Positions 1-8,727 of a stretch of DNA of 64,000 nucleotides are shown in pieces. The notes under the pieces are model-generated. The model did no database searches. It had not been told where the DNA came from and saw only the letters and a program-made list of their open reading frames with translations. Position 1 is the first letter of the stretch, and each line of letters begins with the position of its first letter. Origin of the DNA: Methylomonas albis (GTDB taxonomy: Bacteria > Pseudomonadota > Gammaproteobacteria > Methylococcales > Methylomonadaceae); assembly GCF_014850955.1 (NCBI RefSeq), contig NZ_JACXSS010000001.1, positions 3,534,001 through 3,598,000 of the forward strand. Direction: 5' to 3'. The position numbers and the translations under genes are program-made.

Positions 1-1194
1 ACCATCCAGGCGAACTTTGCCGCTGGCGGTCGGCCAAATGCCTAACAAGGCTCTGGCAAAAGTGGATTTACCGGCACCGCTGGCACCAATTACGCCTAGC
101 AAATCGCCTTGCTCGATGGTGAGATTGACAGATTTTAAGGCTGCGACCTTGGCACCTGGCGGGACAACATGGGCTTCTTCGAACCGAACGACACCGGTCG
201 GCGCCGGTAAGCTCATTTTCTCGGCATCTGCCGGAATTTGCAGGAGGACGTCGTGTAGGCGCTGATACTGACCACGGGCATTCACAAAACCTTTCCAGGT
301 ACCGATCATCAAATCGATGGGCGCCAAGGCCCGTCCCAAGAGGATGGAGCCGGCTATCATCAAGCCCGGCGTGATTTCGCGCTCGATAACTAAATAAGCC
401 CCAAGGCCCAGAATCAGAGATTGCGAAGTCAGACGCACCACTTTCGAGGCAGCGCCGATCAACCCGGCGCGGGCGCTGGCAACCGATTGCAAGAGCAAGA
501 CTTGCTGCGTGGTGAGCAGCCAGCGTTGCCGTACTCTAGGCATCATCCCCATGGCTTCGATGACTTCGGCATTGCGCAGATTACTGCCCACTTGGCCACG
601 TCCAAGCATGGCCACTTTATTGGCCTCTTCCAGGGTCTTGGCCGTAGCTTTTTCATTAGCTATCGCAATCAGCACCAGGATGATGGAGGTCACCACTGAG
701 AACCAGCCGTACCAAGCATGAAACACGAACATCAAAGCAATATAAATCGGCATCCACGGCGCATCGAAAAAGGCGAACAAGCCGTTGCCGGTGAGAAACT
801 GGCGAAGAGCAGTTAAGTCGTCTAGGGCTTGGGTGGTGGCGCGTTGCCCGCCGGAATACAAAGATTGTTTGTAAGCCACCGCAAACACGCGCTGGTTGAG
901 CAAAGTTTCCAGCCGGGTGCTGACTCTAACCAGAATTTGCGAGCGGACCCATTCCAAGACACTCATGGTCAGAAATAGCACGAACACAATCAGAGTCAGC
1001 ATCAATAACGTGGATTTGTTCCCGGTCGGCACTACCCGATCATAGACTTGTAGCATGTAAATGGACGGCACTAGCATCAGCAGGTTGATCACCATGCTAA
1101 AGCCGGCAGCGGAGAAAAAAGCGCCTTTACATTCTTTGAGCGCCTGCTCCAGATCGGATTTGGCGTTGGGTTTCAATCCTTGTCGAAATGGCAT
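1..1194 (-). CDS. Type I secretion ABC transporter, PrtD/HasD family (partial)
   Basis: Inner-membrane permease/ATPase of a type I secretion system, which exports an unfolded substrate directly across both membranes with a membrane-fusion protein and TolC. The 398 residues in view run from an ATG at 1194 to the window edge. They hold the six-helix exporter membrane domain (residues about 20-330, including LLMLVPSIYMLQVYDRVVP near the start) and the beginning of the nucleotide-binding domain, with the Walker A motif GASGAGKST near residue 375. Signature, Walker B and C-terminus lie outside. There is no N-terminal C39 peptidase domain, which fits the PrtD/AprD/HasD branch. The fusion protein and substrate are not visible here. 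The sorting-tail gene upstream on the same strand is not an obvious substrate. Confidence 0.9.
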   Translation of the reverse strand, partial: MPFRQGLKPNAKSDLEQALKECKGAFFSAAGFSMVINLLMLVPSIYMLQVYDRVVPTGNKSTLLMLTLIVFVLFLTMSVLEWVRSQILVRVSTRLETLLNQRVFAVAYKQSLYSGGQRATTQALDDLTALRQFLTGNGLFAFFDAPWMPIYIALMFVFHAWYGWFSVVTSIILVLIAIANEKATAKTLEEANKVAMLGRGQVGSNLRNAEVIEAMGMMPRVRQRWLLTTQQVLLLQSVASARAGLIGAASKVVRLTSQSLILGLGAYLVIEREITPGLMIAGSILLGRALAPIDLMIGTWKGFVNARGQYQRLHDVLLQIPADAEKMSLPAPTGVVRFEEAHVVPPGAKVAALKSVNLTIEQGDLLGVIGASGAGKSTFARALLGIWPTASGKVRLDG

Positions 1195-1201
1195 CGTCTG
1201 A

Positions 1202-1327
1202 TTATTGTTGTTTTACAGCGGCAATTGCTTTAGAGAAATCGTCATTGTCCAAGGCATGGAGGCTATAGGAGCCACGTTCATGGGACAACAACACAAAAAC
1301 CGGGGTAAAGTCACCCCGATTGATCAT
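1202..1327 (-). CDS. Possible small ORF, 41 residues
   Basis: A 41-codon ATG frame lies between the sorting-tail gene and the ABC transporter. The predicted peptide starts MINRGDF and ends AAVKQQ, is fairly polar, and has no signal peptide or known domain. No Shine-Dalgarno sequence precedes the ATG. The frame is the same as that of the preceding gene, following its stop codon by a few codons, so chance readthrough sequence is as likely as a real gene. Confidence 0.2.
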   Translation of the reverse strand: MINRGDFTPVFVLLSHERGSYSLHALDNDDFSKAIAAVKQQ

Positions 1328-1342
1328 CAAAACAAAATGACG

Positions 1343-2020
1343 TTAGCCGATGTTGACGATGCGGGCGTTTCTGCCTACTAGCAATAGACCCGACATCATT
1401 AGCAAAAATGCCGGCGGAACCGGAACAACGGCAGTTTCTGTGTATTGCACTGAAAACGCCAGGTCGCTAGCTGAGGCGGGTGCCCAAGTAATACCGTCGG
1501 AAGCCAAGGCCCATTGTTGATTGTCGCCGCCGGATCCGTTCAGCCAATACCAACCGGATTGAGTGGTTTCGTTGGTTATAGACAGGAAGTAATTGCCGGC
1601 GGTCAAAGATACGGGGCTGGGTAGGTTGAAATCGTAACGGTAAACCGGCGCTCCACTAATGTCGGTTAGCAAGGTCGTGCTGGCATTGACACTGGTACTG
1701 CTATAACTGTAGATACTCGCGCCCGGAATACCGCCCGCGTCGCCGTATAAATGGATAATGAAATCATCAGTGTCGCTAGTGTCATAACTGCCCCACCAGG
1801 TCAGCGCTTCGAAATCAAAATCACTGGCAACGCTAAAGTTGTCGGCAATGATCGCGCCCGAAGAAGCGTTTGCAAAAATCGCATCGCCGCCGTCGATAGG
1901 GGTTTGTGCATCAGTCGTCGAGGCATGCGCGTCTACACTGAGCAACTTAAATAGGCTTACAAACGCTAACGAAGTAAAAAACATTCTCCGCTTTACTTTA
2001 GGACAAATTAAATCCAACAT
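1343..2020 (-). CDS. Secreted protein with PEP-CTERM-like sorting tail
   Basis: Predicted exported 225-residue protein. The ATG at 2020 is preferred over the in-frame ATG at 2059 because GGAGAG sits six bases before it. The N-terminus has basic residues (KRR) followed by a hydrophobic stretch ending near AHA, a plausible signal peptide. The middle is rich in Gly, Ser, Thr, Asp and Trp, as in extracellular beta-sandwich proteins. The C-terminus has VPVPPAFLLMMSGLLLVGR: a short motif, a hydrophobic helix and then arginine, as in PEP-CTERM/VPxPA proteins handled by exosortases and retained or cut at the membrane. Function unknown. The tail differs from the IPTL type processed by exosortase H, so that enzyme is not its obvious partner. 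Confidence 0.7.
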   Translation of the reverse strand: MLDLICPKVKRRMFFTSLAFVSLFKLLSVDAHASTTDAQTPIDGGDAIFANASSGAIIADNFSVASDFDFEALTWWGSYDTSDTDDFIIHLYGDAGGIPGASIYSYSSTSVNASTTLLTDISGAPVYRYDFNLPSPVSLTAGNYFLSITNETTQSGWYWLNGSGGDNQQWALASDGITWAPASASDLAFSVQYTETAVVPVPPAFLLMMSGLLLVGRNARIVNIG

Positions 2021-2059
2021 TCCAAACTCTCCATTTATACTAATTTTGCCAAAACTCAA

Positions 2060-2665
2060 GCAAAAATTGCACCTGAAAAAACCATGTTCTATATTAACAA
2101 GTTAGAAATATAAATCCTGAATAGTGTAAAATTTTCTGACATCAATCAGGATTTGCGTTTCGCCAAATGCATTAAATGAGTCTTAGTTTAATTAGGCCCT
2201 GAGCAAACTCAATTTGCCAGGGTCATGCCGGTGTGTATTGAAAGTTATTCTGACTGGCCGCTTTGATTCCAAGTGCGGACACTAATATGCCCGAGAATGG
2301 ATTCAAGTAAGCGTCCCCTAATGGCCGATAGGTTGAGTTCGCCAACGACTGGTTTGTAGTTCGCCAGTGTTCAGAGCCTGGCTTTGGCCGACTGACCGCT
2401 TTGGAGACTCTCGATAGGCGGGTTTGGGTCGTGATACGACCATCCGATCTTCGAATTCATCGCCGGAAAGCCGTCATTGAATTCCGATACCAGAAGGAGG
2501 ACGATCGTCACAATGTCAAACCGACCCGTTGTGGCCAGAAAAGATTTAATTTGCGAGGGTAGGAAAGGCAAGATAAGCCGCCATTCATAGTGAATATGCT
2601 ATTAGCTTGCTTAAGCGCACATTTCGAAGTCCAGATTCCGTCGATTACGCTATCGCTAATTGGAG
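2060..2665. other. Gene-poor gap
   Basis: About 600 bp with no supportable gene. A 66-codon frame on the minus strand (2371-2571) has no ribosome binding site or recognisable domain and is taken as chance. The composition resembles decayed intergenic sequence. Confidence 0.5.
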
Positions 2666-3522
2666 TTACTCGGGCGGTATTCGATTGAGGTAATGCTTAC
2701 GATGATACGCCAGATGCTCAAGATCGATTATGTGTCCTTTTCGAACTGTCAATGTTCCATCAATTCCAATTAAGGTGAAATTATCATCAACAGAAAAGGC
2801 CCCAAGATCAAACATCACATGATGATTCGGGCACAGGCAGATGATGTTATCAGGTGTATCTGGGCCTTCGTGAGGTTTTCCGAGAGGTCGAATATGCGCT
2901 GCTTCCGCGTATGGCCCCGTTGCAGTAGTAATTCGAATGTTACAAACCTGACAAGTATAGTCGTATAGCCTTTTTAAAGCTTTGGCCTGTTTTGTGTCTC
3001 GAACGATACGCTGAACTGTCATTGATTTTCGATCAGGCGCAAAATTGCCACCCCCTAAAACGGTAACAGCGGATGCAATCGATTTTGCTGGTGGTAAAGG
3101 GCTCTCATCTTCAATCTTAAGCAGTCGATACCGCCAAATTCTGAAGCCAGCTTTTCCGGTTTCATACCAATGACTATCGACCCTATATAGACCGTCATAT
3201 CGGTAGCCATTTTTAGGCGCAAATGAATTATTTGGGTCAGCGCCTCGTATGACACGGACGGGTAGTCCTTCCATTTCATTAACAACGAGGGCGAGATTTC
3301 CCCTCTTCATAGTTTGATCTTTTTCTTGCTTTCCAGAAATACCTCGGCCACCCTGGCCCGTATAAATAATTACATTTCCAAAATCCCGATCGTCTTCGTA
3401 ACCGCCAGAAACTACAATGGAATCGGCACCTTCTTTTTCAGATCCAGAGATTCGGTAATCCCCCCTGAAAAAAGCAGCGTTTAAAAGTAGAATTTTCTCG
3501 TAACAGACGAAGGAAGTTTTAC

Positions 3523-3789
3523 ATGAAGACCTCACGATTTAGTGACAGCCAGATTCTGGCGATATTGAAGCAAGCGGAAGCCGGCACGCCCGTACCGGAG
3601 ATCTGTCGTGAACACGGCGTTAGCTCTGCCACGTTTTACAAATGGCGCTCCAAATATGGCGGCATGGATGCGTCCCTGATGGCTCGCCTAAAAGAGTTGG
3701 AAGACGAAAACCGGCGGCTGAAGAAAATGTATGCCGAAGAACGGCTGAAGGCCGAAATCATCAAGGAAGCCCTGGAAAAAAAGGCCTAA
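3523..3789 (+). CDS. IS3-family transposase OrfA
   Basis: An 88-residue OrfA protein with an N-terminal helix-turn-helix ([16 protein letters not shown], then [16 protein letters not shown]) that recognises the element's ends, followed by a leucine-zipper coiled coil ([20 protein letters not shown]). The frame ends just past A7G at 3776-3783, the expected slippage site for making the OrfAB fusion transposase. The length and motifs are normal for the IS407 subgroup. Confidence 0.9.
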   Translation: MKTSRFSDSQILAILKQAEAGTPVPEICREHGVSSATFYKWRSKYGGMDASLMARLKELEDENRRLKKMYAEERLKAEIIKEALEKKA

Positions 3790-4610
3790 CGCCATCTTGC
3801 CTCCGCGAGATGGCGCAACCCCTGATTCAGGCCAAGCGGGCCAGTCTTCTGTTGGTGTGTGCGGCTTTAGGCATCAGCCCGAGCGGTTATCGCTATCGGT
3901 CAAAGCGCTCGACTGAAAACGCCGAAATTGCCGACTGGCTGCTACGCCTGACCGCCACGCACCGTACCTGGGGATTTGGATTATGTTTTTTATATTTGCG
4001 CAACGTGAAAGGCTTTCGTTGGAATCACAAACGGGTCTATCGGATTTACCGGGACCTGGCACTCAACCTGCGCATCAAGCCCAAGAAGCGCTTGGTACGG
4101 GAAACCCCGCAACCCTTGACGGTCCCGGATCACATCAATGCCGTGTGGACGATGGATTTCATGCATGATCAACTGGCTGACGGGCGGGCTTTCCGTTTGC
4201 TCAACGTCATTGATGACTTTAATCGGGAAGGTTTAGGCATTGAAGTGGATTTCTCGTTACCGGCTGTGCGGGTCACCCGCACATTGGATCGCATCATCGA
4301 GTGGCGGGGAAAGCCTGACGCCATTCGCTGTGACAATGGACCGGAATATATCAGCGAGACTCTAAAAACCTGGGCCGAGCAACAGGGTATCCAGATTAAC
4401 TATATCCAACCGGGCAACCCGCAACAGAATGCCTACGTTGAACGTTACAACCGAACGGTGCGTTACGAATGGCTTGCCCAATACCTATTTGAATCGATCG
4501 GGCAGGTTCAAGATTTTGCGGAGCACTGGTTATGGATCTACAATCATGAACGGCCCAACATGGCTATTGGCGGCATCACTCCAAAACAAAAGTCGGCACT
4601 CGCCGCTTAA
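3642..4610 (+). CDS. IS3-family transposase OrfB (DDE catalytic part, made by -1 frameshift)
   Basis: Catalytic half of the IS3 transposase, cutting and joining element ends. The frame is open from 3642, but the authentic OrfB part starts after the frameshift near 3783; the earlier residues overlap OrfA in another frame. It has the HTH_21 segment ([18 protein letters not shown], then [12 protein letters not shown]) and an rve integrase core with the DDE residues in [16 protein letters not shown] and [15 protein letters not shown], ending IYNHERPN. It appears full length and undamaged. Confidence 0.9.
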   Translation: MALQIWRHGCVPDGSPKRVGRRKPAAEENVCRRTAEGRNHQGSPGKKGLTPSCLREMAQPLIQAKRASLLLVCAALGISPSGYRYRSKRSTENAEIADWLLRLTATHRTWGFGLCFLYLRNVKGFRWNHKRVYRIYRDLALNLRIKPKKRLVRETPQPLTVPDHINAVWTMDFMHDQLADGRAFRLLNVIDDFNREGLGIEVDFSLPAVRVTRTLDRIIEWRGKPDAIRCDNGPEYISETLKTWAEQQGIQINYIQPGNPQQNAYVERYNRTVRYEWLAQYLFESIGQVQDFAEHWLWIYNHERPNMAIGGITPKQKSALAA

Positions 4611-4811
4611 CCTCTACTTTTAGACTCTGCTCAAAATGGGGGGATTACCATTCCAGCTTGGGTTTGTCTATGAAGTCCAGCGATATTTAGGTCCGCATAG
4701 CTTTCATAGCTCGATCCGATTGAAACTCCTGATATGTGTCAAAATATCTGCTGTTTAGCCATAATTGATCCGTTTGGAGCAGTGATTTAGGTCCATTTAC
4801 GCAGTCCGTGC

Positions 4812-5552
4812 TCAGAATGGCGAAGGAAGATTTGATGATTTTGGCACAATTTCTCCTTTCTCAATTACAGTGAGTTGGATGGAACTCAAAACTGGAACAA
4901 CAATTTGGCTATATACAGCCACAGCGACATCCAAACCATTTTTAGCCGCTTCTTGACTACAGCGTTCACCTCTATGAATTATAGAATTCCTCACTTTTTG
5001 TAAACTCTTGCACTCTGATAAAAGGGATTCGGATACATCGTTTTTTTTAACGCTAGAAAGCTCTACACCGGATAATTCCCTGAATATCACAGCCAAAAGC
5101 TTTTCATATCGATCAAAACCCGTCTGACCAAGCGTGTGCTGCATAATAATTTCTGCAAAGACATCACTATGTACTAAACCTTTAACCACCGGTTGCAAAA
5201 CTGTAGCTTTAAGTAATAGTTCAATAGATGTGCCAAAAAAAACAAGTGCTGCGGACGGATATTCATCTTCAAGAAGTCGTTTACCTTCTTGAAGAGCGTC
5301 CACCGCCGGACGCATGACCATTGAATTATCTAGATAATAAGATCGAAGGCGATCTTGCTTAAATTCACTAATAGCTTGATCGGATATCTCATCCATGAAA
5401 TCACTCATAGCGGAATCTTCTTCAATGTCATACAGTTTGTCTTCATTTAAAGGCATTGCTATATCCGAAGTTTTACACAAACAGGCACGATACCGGTGCC
5501 CACCTCCAGCGTTAATTCTAGTTGGCTTTGGTAAAGCCAACCTCCTAAACAT
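4812..5552 (-). CDS. HEPN-like protein of unknown function
   Basis: About 246 residues from an ATG at 5552; a TTG at 5561 and an ATG at 5456 are alternatives. The C-terminal half contains a helical segment with AALVFFGTSIELLLKATV followed by KVRNSIIHRGER. This gives an R-x4-H motif (RNSIIH), the signature of HEPN domains, many of which are RNases in defence and toxin systems. Two close Cys residues lie near the N-terminus (RACLCKTSD), and an acidic stretch follows (LYDIEEDSAMSDFMDEI). The extreme N-terminus, Arg- and Pro-rich, looks unlike the rest and may be a rearranged end. It sits immediately upstream of the broken SRA-HNH gene on the same strand, so a link to restriction or abortive infection is possible but not shown. 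Confidence 0.55.
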   Translation of the reverse strand: MFRRLALPKPTRINAGGGHRYRACLCKTSDIAMPLNEDKLYDIEEDSAMSDFMDEISDQAISEFKQDRLRSYYLDNSMVMRPAVDALQEGKRLLEDEYPSAALVFFGTSIELLLKATVLQPVVKGLVHSDVFAEIIMQHTLGQTGFDRYEKLLAVIFRELSGVELSSVKKNDVSESLLSECKSLQKVRNSIIHRGERCSQEAAKNGLDVAVAVYSQIVVPVLSSIQLTVIEKGEIVPKSSNLPSPF

Positions 5553-5943
5553 CCTCTGCAAGTTGTCCAGAATCGCCTTTTTACGCTCGATGATCCCTTC
5601 CCGGAATAGCGGGACATCTCGAAATTCCGCGAAATTCGGTGGTCAAGTTGTAATCATTGGTCTTGCTGTGCTGAAGGACGGGGTTGCATACAATTGCCGC
5701 GAACCCAATGCAAATCTAACTGTCCGGAATTGGCTGGCTCGAGCCGAAGACGACTCAAGGTTGCTTGCCAAAAAGCCGCCATTCGTTGCAGATAGGGATC
5801 AAAAATTTCGCCGACATCATCACCGGCCGGTTTTGGCCGATTCTGTTGAAAAGTCGGTTTTATTAAAATTTTAACCAATTTTGCCGTTCGTCATAATGAT
5901 AACTGTTTGTTTTCAAAAATAGCTTGCATTTTAATTCCACATA
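5553..5943. other. Gap with rearranged sequence next to truncated umuC
   Basis: No supportable gene. The minus-strand frame leading into the HEPN gene stays open for about 33 codons upstream of 5561 without an ATG, which suggests a fused or truncated 5' end. The stretch after about 5870 is AT-rich and abuts the umuC breakpoint near 5945. Confidence 0.45.
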
Positions 5944-6987
5944 AATGCCGACATGTCGGCACGGGTGATGTCGATTTTGGAAACTTTTTCACCCACGGTA
6001 GAAGTGTATTCCATCGACGAAGCCTTTCTGGATTTCACCGATCTTTACCCCTGCATCCAAGACCCGATGGCTTACGGCAAGCAGATCAAACAAACCGTTC
6101 AGAGTTATGTCGGTATTCCGGTCTGCGTCGGCATGGGACCGACAAAGACGTTAGCTAAACTCGCCAACTTTGCGGCAAAAAAGTGGAAGCAAACCGGCGG
6201 CGTACTGAATCTGTCCGATCCCATCCGGCGCGAAAAGCTGATGAAGATCGTGCCAGTCGATGAAATCTGGGGCATCGGCCGCCAGCTATCCAATCAACTT
6301 AATCAACTGGGGATTCACACGGTTTGGGATTTAGCCCGGCAATCGCCGCAAAAAATGCAGCAACGTTTCAGCGTCGTCATAGCCCGAACCGTTATGGAAC
6401 TCAATGGCATCGGCTGTCATCACTTGGAAACCATACCACCGGACAAGCAGCAAATCGTTTGTTCGCGTAGTTTCAGCCGAAAGCTGACTACGCTGCTGGA
6501 ACTCAGTCCGGCAATGGCGGAATTCGCCTGTCGCGCTACTGAAAAACTCCGGCAACAACACTCGCTGACCGGTTGTGTGACGGTATTCATTCGTACGAAT
6601 CCGTTTGCCGAATACGAACCGCAATACCAACGCGCAGCCAGTCAAAAGCTCCAAAATCCCAGCCAGGACAGCCGCGTCATCACCGGCATCGTGCAACAGT
6701 TGCTGAAAGCGATTTGCCGCCCCGGCTACAGCTATCAAAAATGCGGCGTGCAACTGAGCCACATCCAACCGCATACTACGCCGGAGCAATTCGAGTTATT
6801 CGCCAACGCAGAATCCCAAGAAAGCCCCGAATTGATGCAGACCCTGGACCAAATCAATCGCCGATTTCCGAAAGGGATTGCTATTGCCAGCACACGGATC
6901 GACCAAAGCTGGAAACCCAAGACAGAACGTCTGTCCCAGCGCTATACCACCGACTGGCGGGAGTTGGTTGCGGTTTACTGTCGATAA
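5944..6987 (+). pseudogene. umuC: 5'-truncated UmuC (Y-family DNA polymerase V catalytic subunit)
   Basis: UmuC is the translesion polymerase subunit that works with processed UmuD. The open frame from the ATG at 5953 gives 344 residues, against about 420 in the family. It begins inside the palm domain: GCCGACATGTCGGCACGG matches the ADMSAR stretch normally near residue 80. The second catalytic motif SIDEAFLDFT is present, as are the thumb, little finger and C-terminal DUF4113-like region ending DWRELVAVYC. The N-terminus with the first metal-binding Asp (DCNNFY region) is missing, no ribosome binding site precedes the ATG, and no umuD is adjacent. Unless expressed as a fragment, it should be inactive. 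The rest of the frame is undamaged, so the truncation is probably recent. Confidence 0.8.
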
Positions 6988-7066
6988 ATCGAAAAGTGCG
7001 CGGCTGATTGTTCGGTAAATAGCGGACGGCTCATCATGGTTCCTGTTTAAGCGATTAGTTCCGCCA

Positions 7067-7090
7067 ACAAAAAAGCCCCTTACGGGGCTT
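7067..7090 (-). terminator. Rho-independent terminator of the minus-strand ICE genes
   Basis: On the minus strand AAGCCCC, a GTAA loop and GGGGCTT form a 7-bp stem followed by a run of T (7067-7072). It lies directly after the stop of the gene ending at 7095. Confidence 0.8.
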
Positions 7091-7094
7091 GGTA

Positions 7095-7283
7095 TTAGCG
7101 GGGCGAGAAACCTTGCCGGGACAAAGCGGATCGAACATGCGCAATGGCATCCCGCATGCGATAGGCTTCGTCATCGTCAACGGCATTGATCCGAATTTCC
7201 TGCCAGCCAATGCGTTTAACGAATTGGGCTAAGGCCAAGGCTTCTTGTTCGGTGAGCTCAAGCTCGAGAGTCAATGTGTTCAT
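7095..7283 (-). CDS. Small acidic ICE protein, DUF7706-like
   Basis: A 62-residue protein starting MNTLTLELELTEQEALALAQ. The ATG at 7283 is preferred over one at 7298 because GGAAGAAG lies five bases before it. The sequence is amphipathic and acidic, ends HVRSALSRQGFSPR, and resembles small proteins now called DUF7706 in ICEs and plasmids (family name from memory). No enzymatic motif is seen. It is the last gene of the minus-strand block, 24 bp after the DUF6876-like gene and just before a terminator. Function unknown. Confidence 0.6.
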   Translation of the reverse strand: MNTLTLELELTEQEALALAQFVKRIGWQEIRINAVDDDEAYRMRDAIAHVRSALSRQGFSPR

Positions 7284-7307
7284 AGAGTCTTCTTCCATAC
7301 AATGACG

Positions 7308-7730
7308 CTAATATTCGCTAGGCAATAACATCACGCGATGATCGCCATCTTCGATCAGATAAAACCGCCATTCGCCGTTTTGCAGGTCGGTAAAGTTAAT
7401 ATCGAGCCTTAACAGCGGCTCTTCATTGCCGTCCGTCACGATGATGTCAGCGCTATGGTCGAGGTTTACTATCACCGAAACCACATCGAAAGCCTGATTT
7501 GTGCGATCCAATAGCGGGCAAATTTCCAGCGCTGTTTTATCGAGCAGCCAATACGCACCTATTTCGCCGCCGTTTTTGGCGAAATACCGGATGCCATCGG
7601 TATACAACATTCGTTTGTTCAAAGAATGCCGATACCACAGTTCGGTACCGGTGAATTGACTTAATGCCGTTCGTAGTTCCGTTGAATCAAGACGCGGTGG
7701 ATTGGTCGTTTCCGGGTTGATTTGTTGCAT
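7308..7730 (-). CDS. ICE/plasmid protein, DUF6876 type
   Basis: A 140-residue protein. The ATG at 7730 is chosen over earlier in-frame codons because GGAGA precedes it at normal spacing, a pattern shared with the neighbouring ICE genes. Features of the DUF6876 type are [37 protein letters not shown] and a C-terminal RVMLLPSEY. The family is common on plasmids and ICEs next to DUF932 and RadC genes; its function is unknown. No membrane segment or signal peptide is seen. A hairpin leader covers 7731-7812. Confidence 0.7.
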   Translation of the reverse strand: MQQINPETTNPPRLDSTELRTALSQFTGTELWYRHSLNKRMLYTDGIRYFAKNGGEIGAYWLLDKTALEICPLLDRTNQAFDVVSVIVNLDHSADIIVTDGNEEPLLRLDINFTDLQNGEWRFYLIEDGDHRVMLLPSEY

Positions 7731-7812
7731 GGTATTCTCCAAGTAATTCGAGGCACCGGAAAACACAAATCCCCGTAACCGGAGAACTGCGTTCCCCGGC
7801 TGGGTTGATTAA
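7731..7812 (-). promoter_or_regulatory. Hairpin leader A before the DUF6876-type gene
   Basis: On the minus strand an AACCC block is followed by a 9-bp stem (7779-7787 with 7791-7799; 3-nt loop, one G-T pair), then GGGGATTTGTGTTTTCCGG and a GGAGA ribosome site. The order of AACCC, CGGGGAA hairpin, TTTTCCGG and GGAGAA recurs before four other genes in this block (leaders B-E). A related family known from other elements is the radC RNA motif; membership here is an inference. Confidence 0.55.
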
Positions 7813-7813
7813 G

Positions 7814-8632
7814 TTAGGCTTTCAGCGCTTTCATGGCTTCCGCCAAGGTCCAAAGCGCCCTGTTCAAACGGACGTCGCCATCGATGCCGTTGATCTGGCG
7901 AGTTCTGGAGACTCGGCCCTGGCGGTTAACGCGCGGAAGCCCGCCTTTGATCAAATTTTCCTGAACTACATTGAAGGTCGTCCATAGATCGTTTCGGTCA
8001 TCGCCCGATCGCCTGCGCCGCAGCACCGTTTGCTCGGCCGGTTGCGCATCCGTTTCGTTAAAACGTAACGGCAATGCCGCTTTGGCAAAGGCCAATTGCT
8101 CGGCCTCGCTTAGTTGCAAGGCCGACATGTCGGCTTTGGAGGCCGTAATGAGCTCAAAGTTATCGAGGACTTCATAAGCCCCCTCGATGACGTTGTCCAC
8201 CACATTGCCGCAGTGGCGGACTCTGATGTCGTTGTATTGATCGCCGCAGACCATGCCGTTTTGGCACACGAACCGGAAACTGCCGGCCAGCATTTGATAT
8301 GAACTCGAGCCGTCATGCGAATTCAACAAGATAATTTCGTTAACGGCATCCTGCATTTCTATTTGACTGGCGTGGCGCATCCGAATCATGTGTTTGGCAA
8401 AACCATGTCGAGTATCGTCTCGCACTCGAGCCTGGACCGCCATAAACGGCTGGAAGCCTTCCTTCTTTAGTGCGTTTAACACCACGCTAGTCGGAATGTG
8501 GGTATAACGATCAGAGCGCGAGGCATGCGCATCGTCAGCGTAAATCGATGGCACCACGTCGCGTAATTGCGCATCGGTCAACGGTAAATGGGAACGGATC
8601 ATCTGACCCGTCGAAAAACGTGAAGCTAACAT
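7814..8632 (-). CDS. DUF932 domain protein (YfjQ/YubP-like)
   Basis: A 272-residue protein of the DUF932 family, found on plasmids, phages and ICEs, with no established biochemical role. Recognisable stretches are IHVPTS-like THIPTSVVLNAL, the mid-protein SHDGSSSYQMLAGSFRFVCQNG, and the C-terminal basic half with RQINGIDGDVRLNRALWTLAEAM. The length is normal for the family. It sits between RadC and the DUF6876-type gene, all on the minus strand, each with its own hairpin leader. A GGGGAA ribosome site precedes the ATG at 8632. Such proteins are often linked to element maintenance or anti-restriction by context only. Confidence 0.85.
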   Translation of the reverse strand: MLASRFSTGQMIRSHLPLTDAQLRDVVPSIYADDAHASRSDRYTHIPTSVVLNALKKEGFQPFMAVQARVRDDTRHGFAKHMIRMRHASQIEMQDAVNEIILLNSHDGSSSYQMLAGSFRFVCQNGMVCGDQYNDIRVRHCGNVVDNVIEGAYEVLDNFELITASKADMSALQLSEAEQLAFAKAALPLRFNETDAQPAEQTVLRRRRSGDDRNDLWTTFNVVQENLIKGGLPRVNRQGRVSRTRQINGIDGDVRLNRALWTLAEAMKALKA

Positions 8633-8700
8633 GGTAGTTCCCCAGTTAAACCTGGGAGATACCGCCCCACTGGGACGGTATGCCCAGGTGGGTTAAAAAA
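8633..8700 (-). promoter_or_regulatory. Hairpin leader B before DUF932
   Basis: Related to leaders A, C, D and E but with a longer stem: CCTGGG (8651-8656) pairs with CCCAGG (8683-8688), and ATACCG (8659-8664) pairs with CGGTAT (8676-8681). Read on the minus strand it keeps the AACCC start and the CAGTGGG box, and ends in GGGGAACTACC before the ATG. The stem sequence differs from the other leaders while a hairpin is kept at the same place. Confidence 0.55.
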
Positions 8701-8727
8701 AATAAGCTGTGACAGGCTTAAAACCGG

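Larger units (their letters stand above)
3454..4649 (+). mobile_element. IS3-family insertion sequence (IS407-like), apparently intact
   Basis: A 1196-bp element inserted in the SRA-HNH gene. Both ends begin GGTAATCCCCCC and stay similar for about 38 bp, including a shared TAAAAGTAGA further in. A 4-bp direct repeat, ATTC, flanks it (3450-3453 and 4650-4653), the duplication length usual for the IS407 subgroup. Inside are two overlapping frames, orfA and orfB, joined by programmed -1 frameshifting at A7G (3776-3783). Both frames are open and the DDE residues are present, so the copy may be active. Removing it plus one ATTC restores the host gene's frame at the junction. Confidence 0.9.
2666..4762 (-). 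pseudogene. SRA-HNH endonuclease, split by IS3 and carrying a stop at codon 8
   Basis: Remnant of a modification-dependent restriction endonuclease: an N-terminal SRA/YDG domain, which in this family flips and recognises modified cytosine, and a C-terminal HNH nuclease. The 3' fragment (2666-3453) keeps most of the SRA domain (GGYEDDRDFGN, then ALVVNEMEGLPVRVIRG) and the complete HNH centre (CQVCN, AEAAHIRPLG, CPNHHVMFD). Joining the sequence across the IS at its ATTC duplication restores one frame reading HISGVSIG, IAGLHRQTQAGISG and GSEKEGADS, the expected SRA N-terminus. Upstream, an ATG at 4762 opens MAKQQIF and is followed by TGA at 4739-4741, where the family usually has glycine (GGA to TGA is one change). 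The gene is therefore doubly broken. Confidence 0.85.

Noticed and set aside
2371..2571. A 66-codon minus-strand frame
   Set aside because: No ribosome site and no recognised family in a gene-poor gap.
4739..4741. TGA in the SRA-HNH gene as selenocysteine or another recoding
   Set aside because: No SECIS-like hairpin seen, Gly is the usual residue here, and the gene is broken anyway by the IS.
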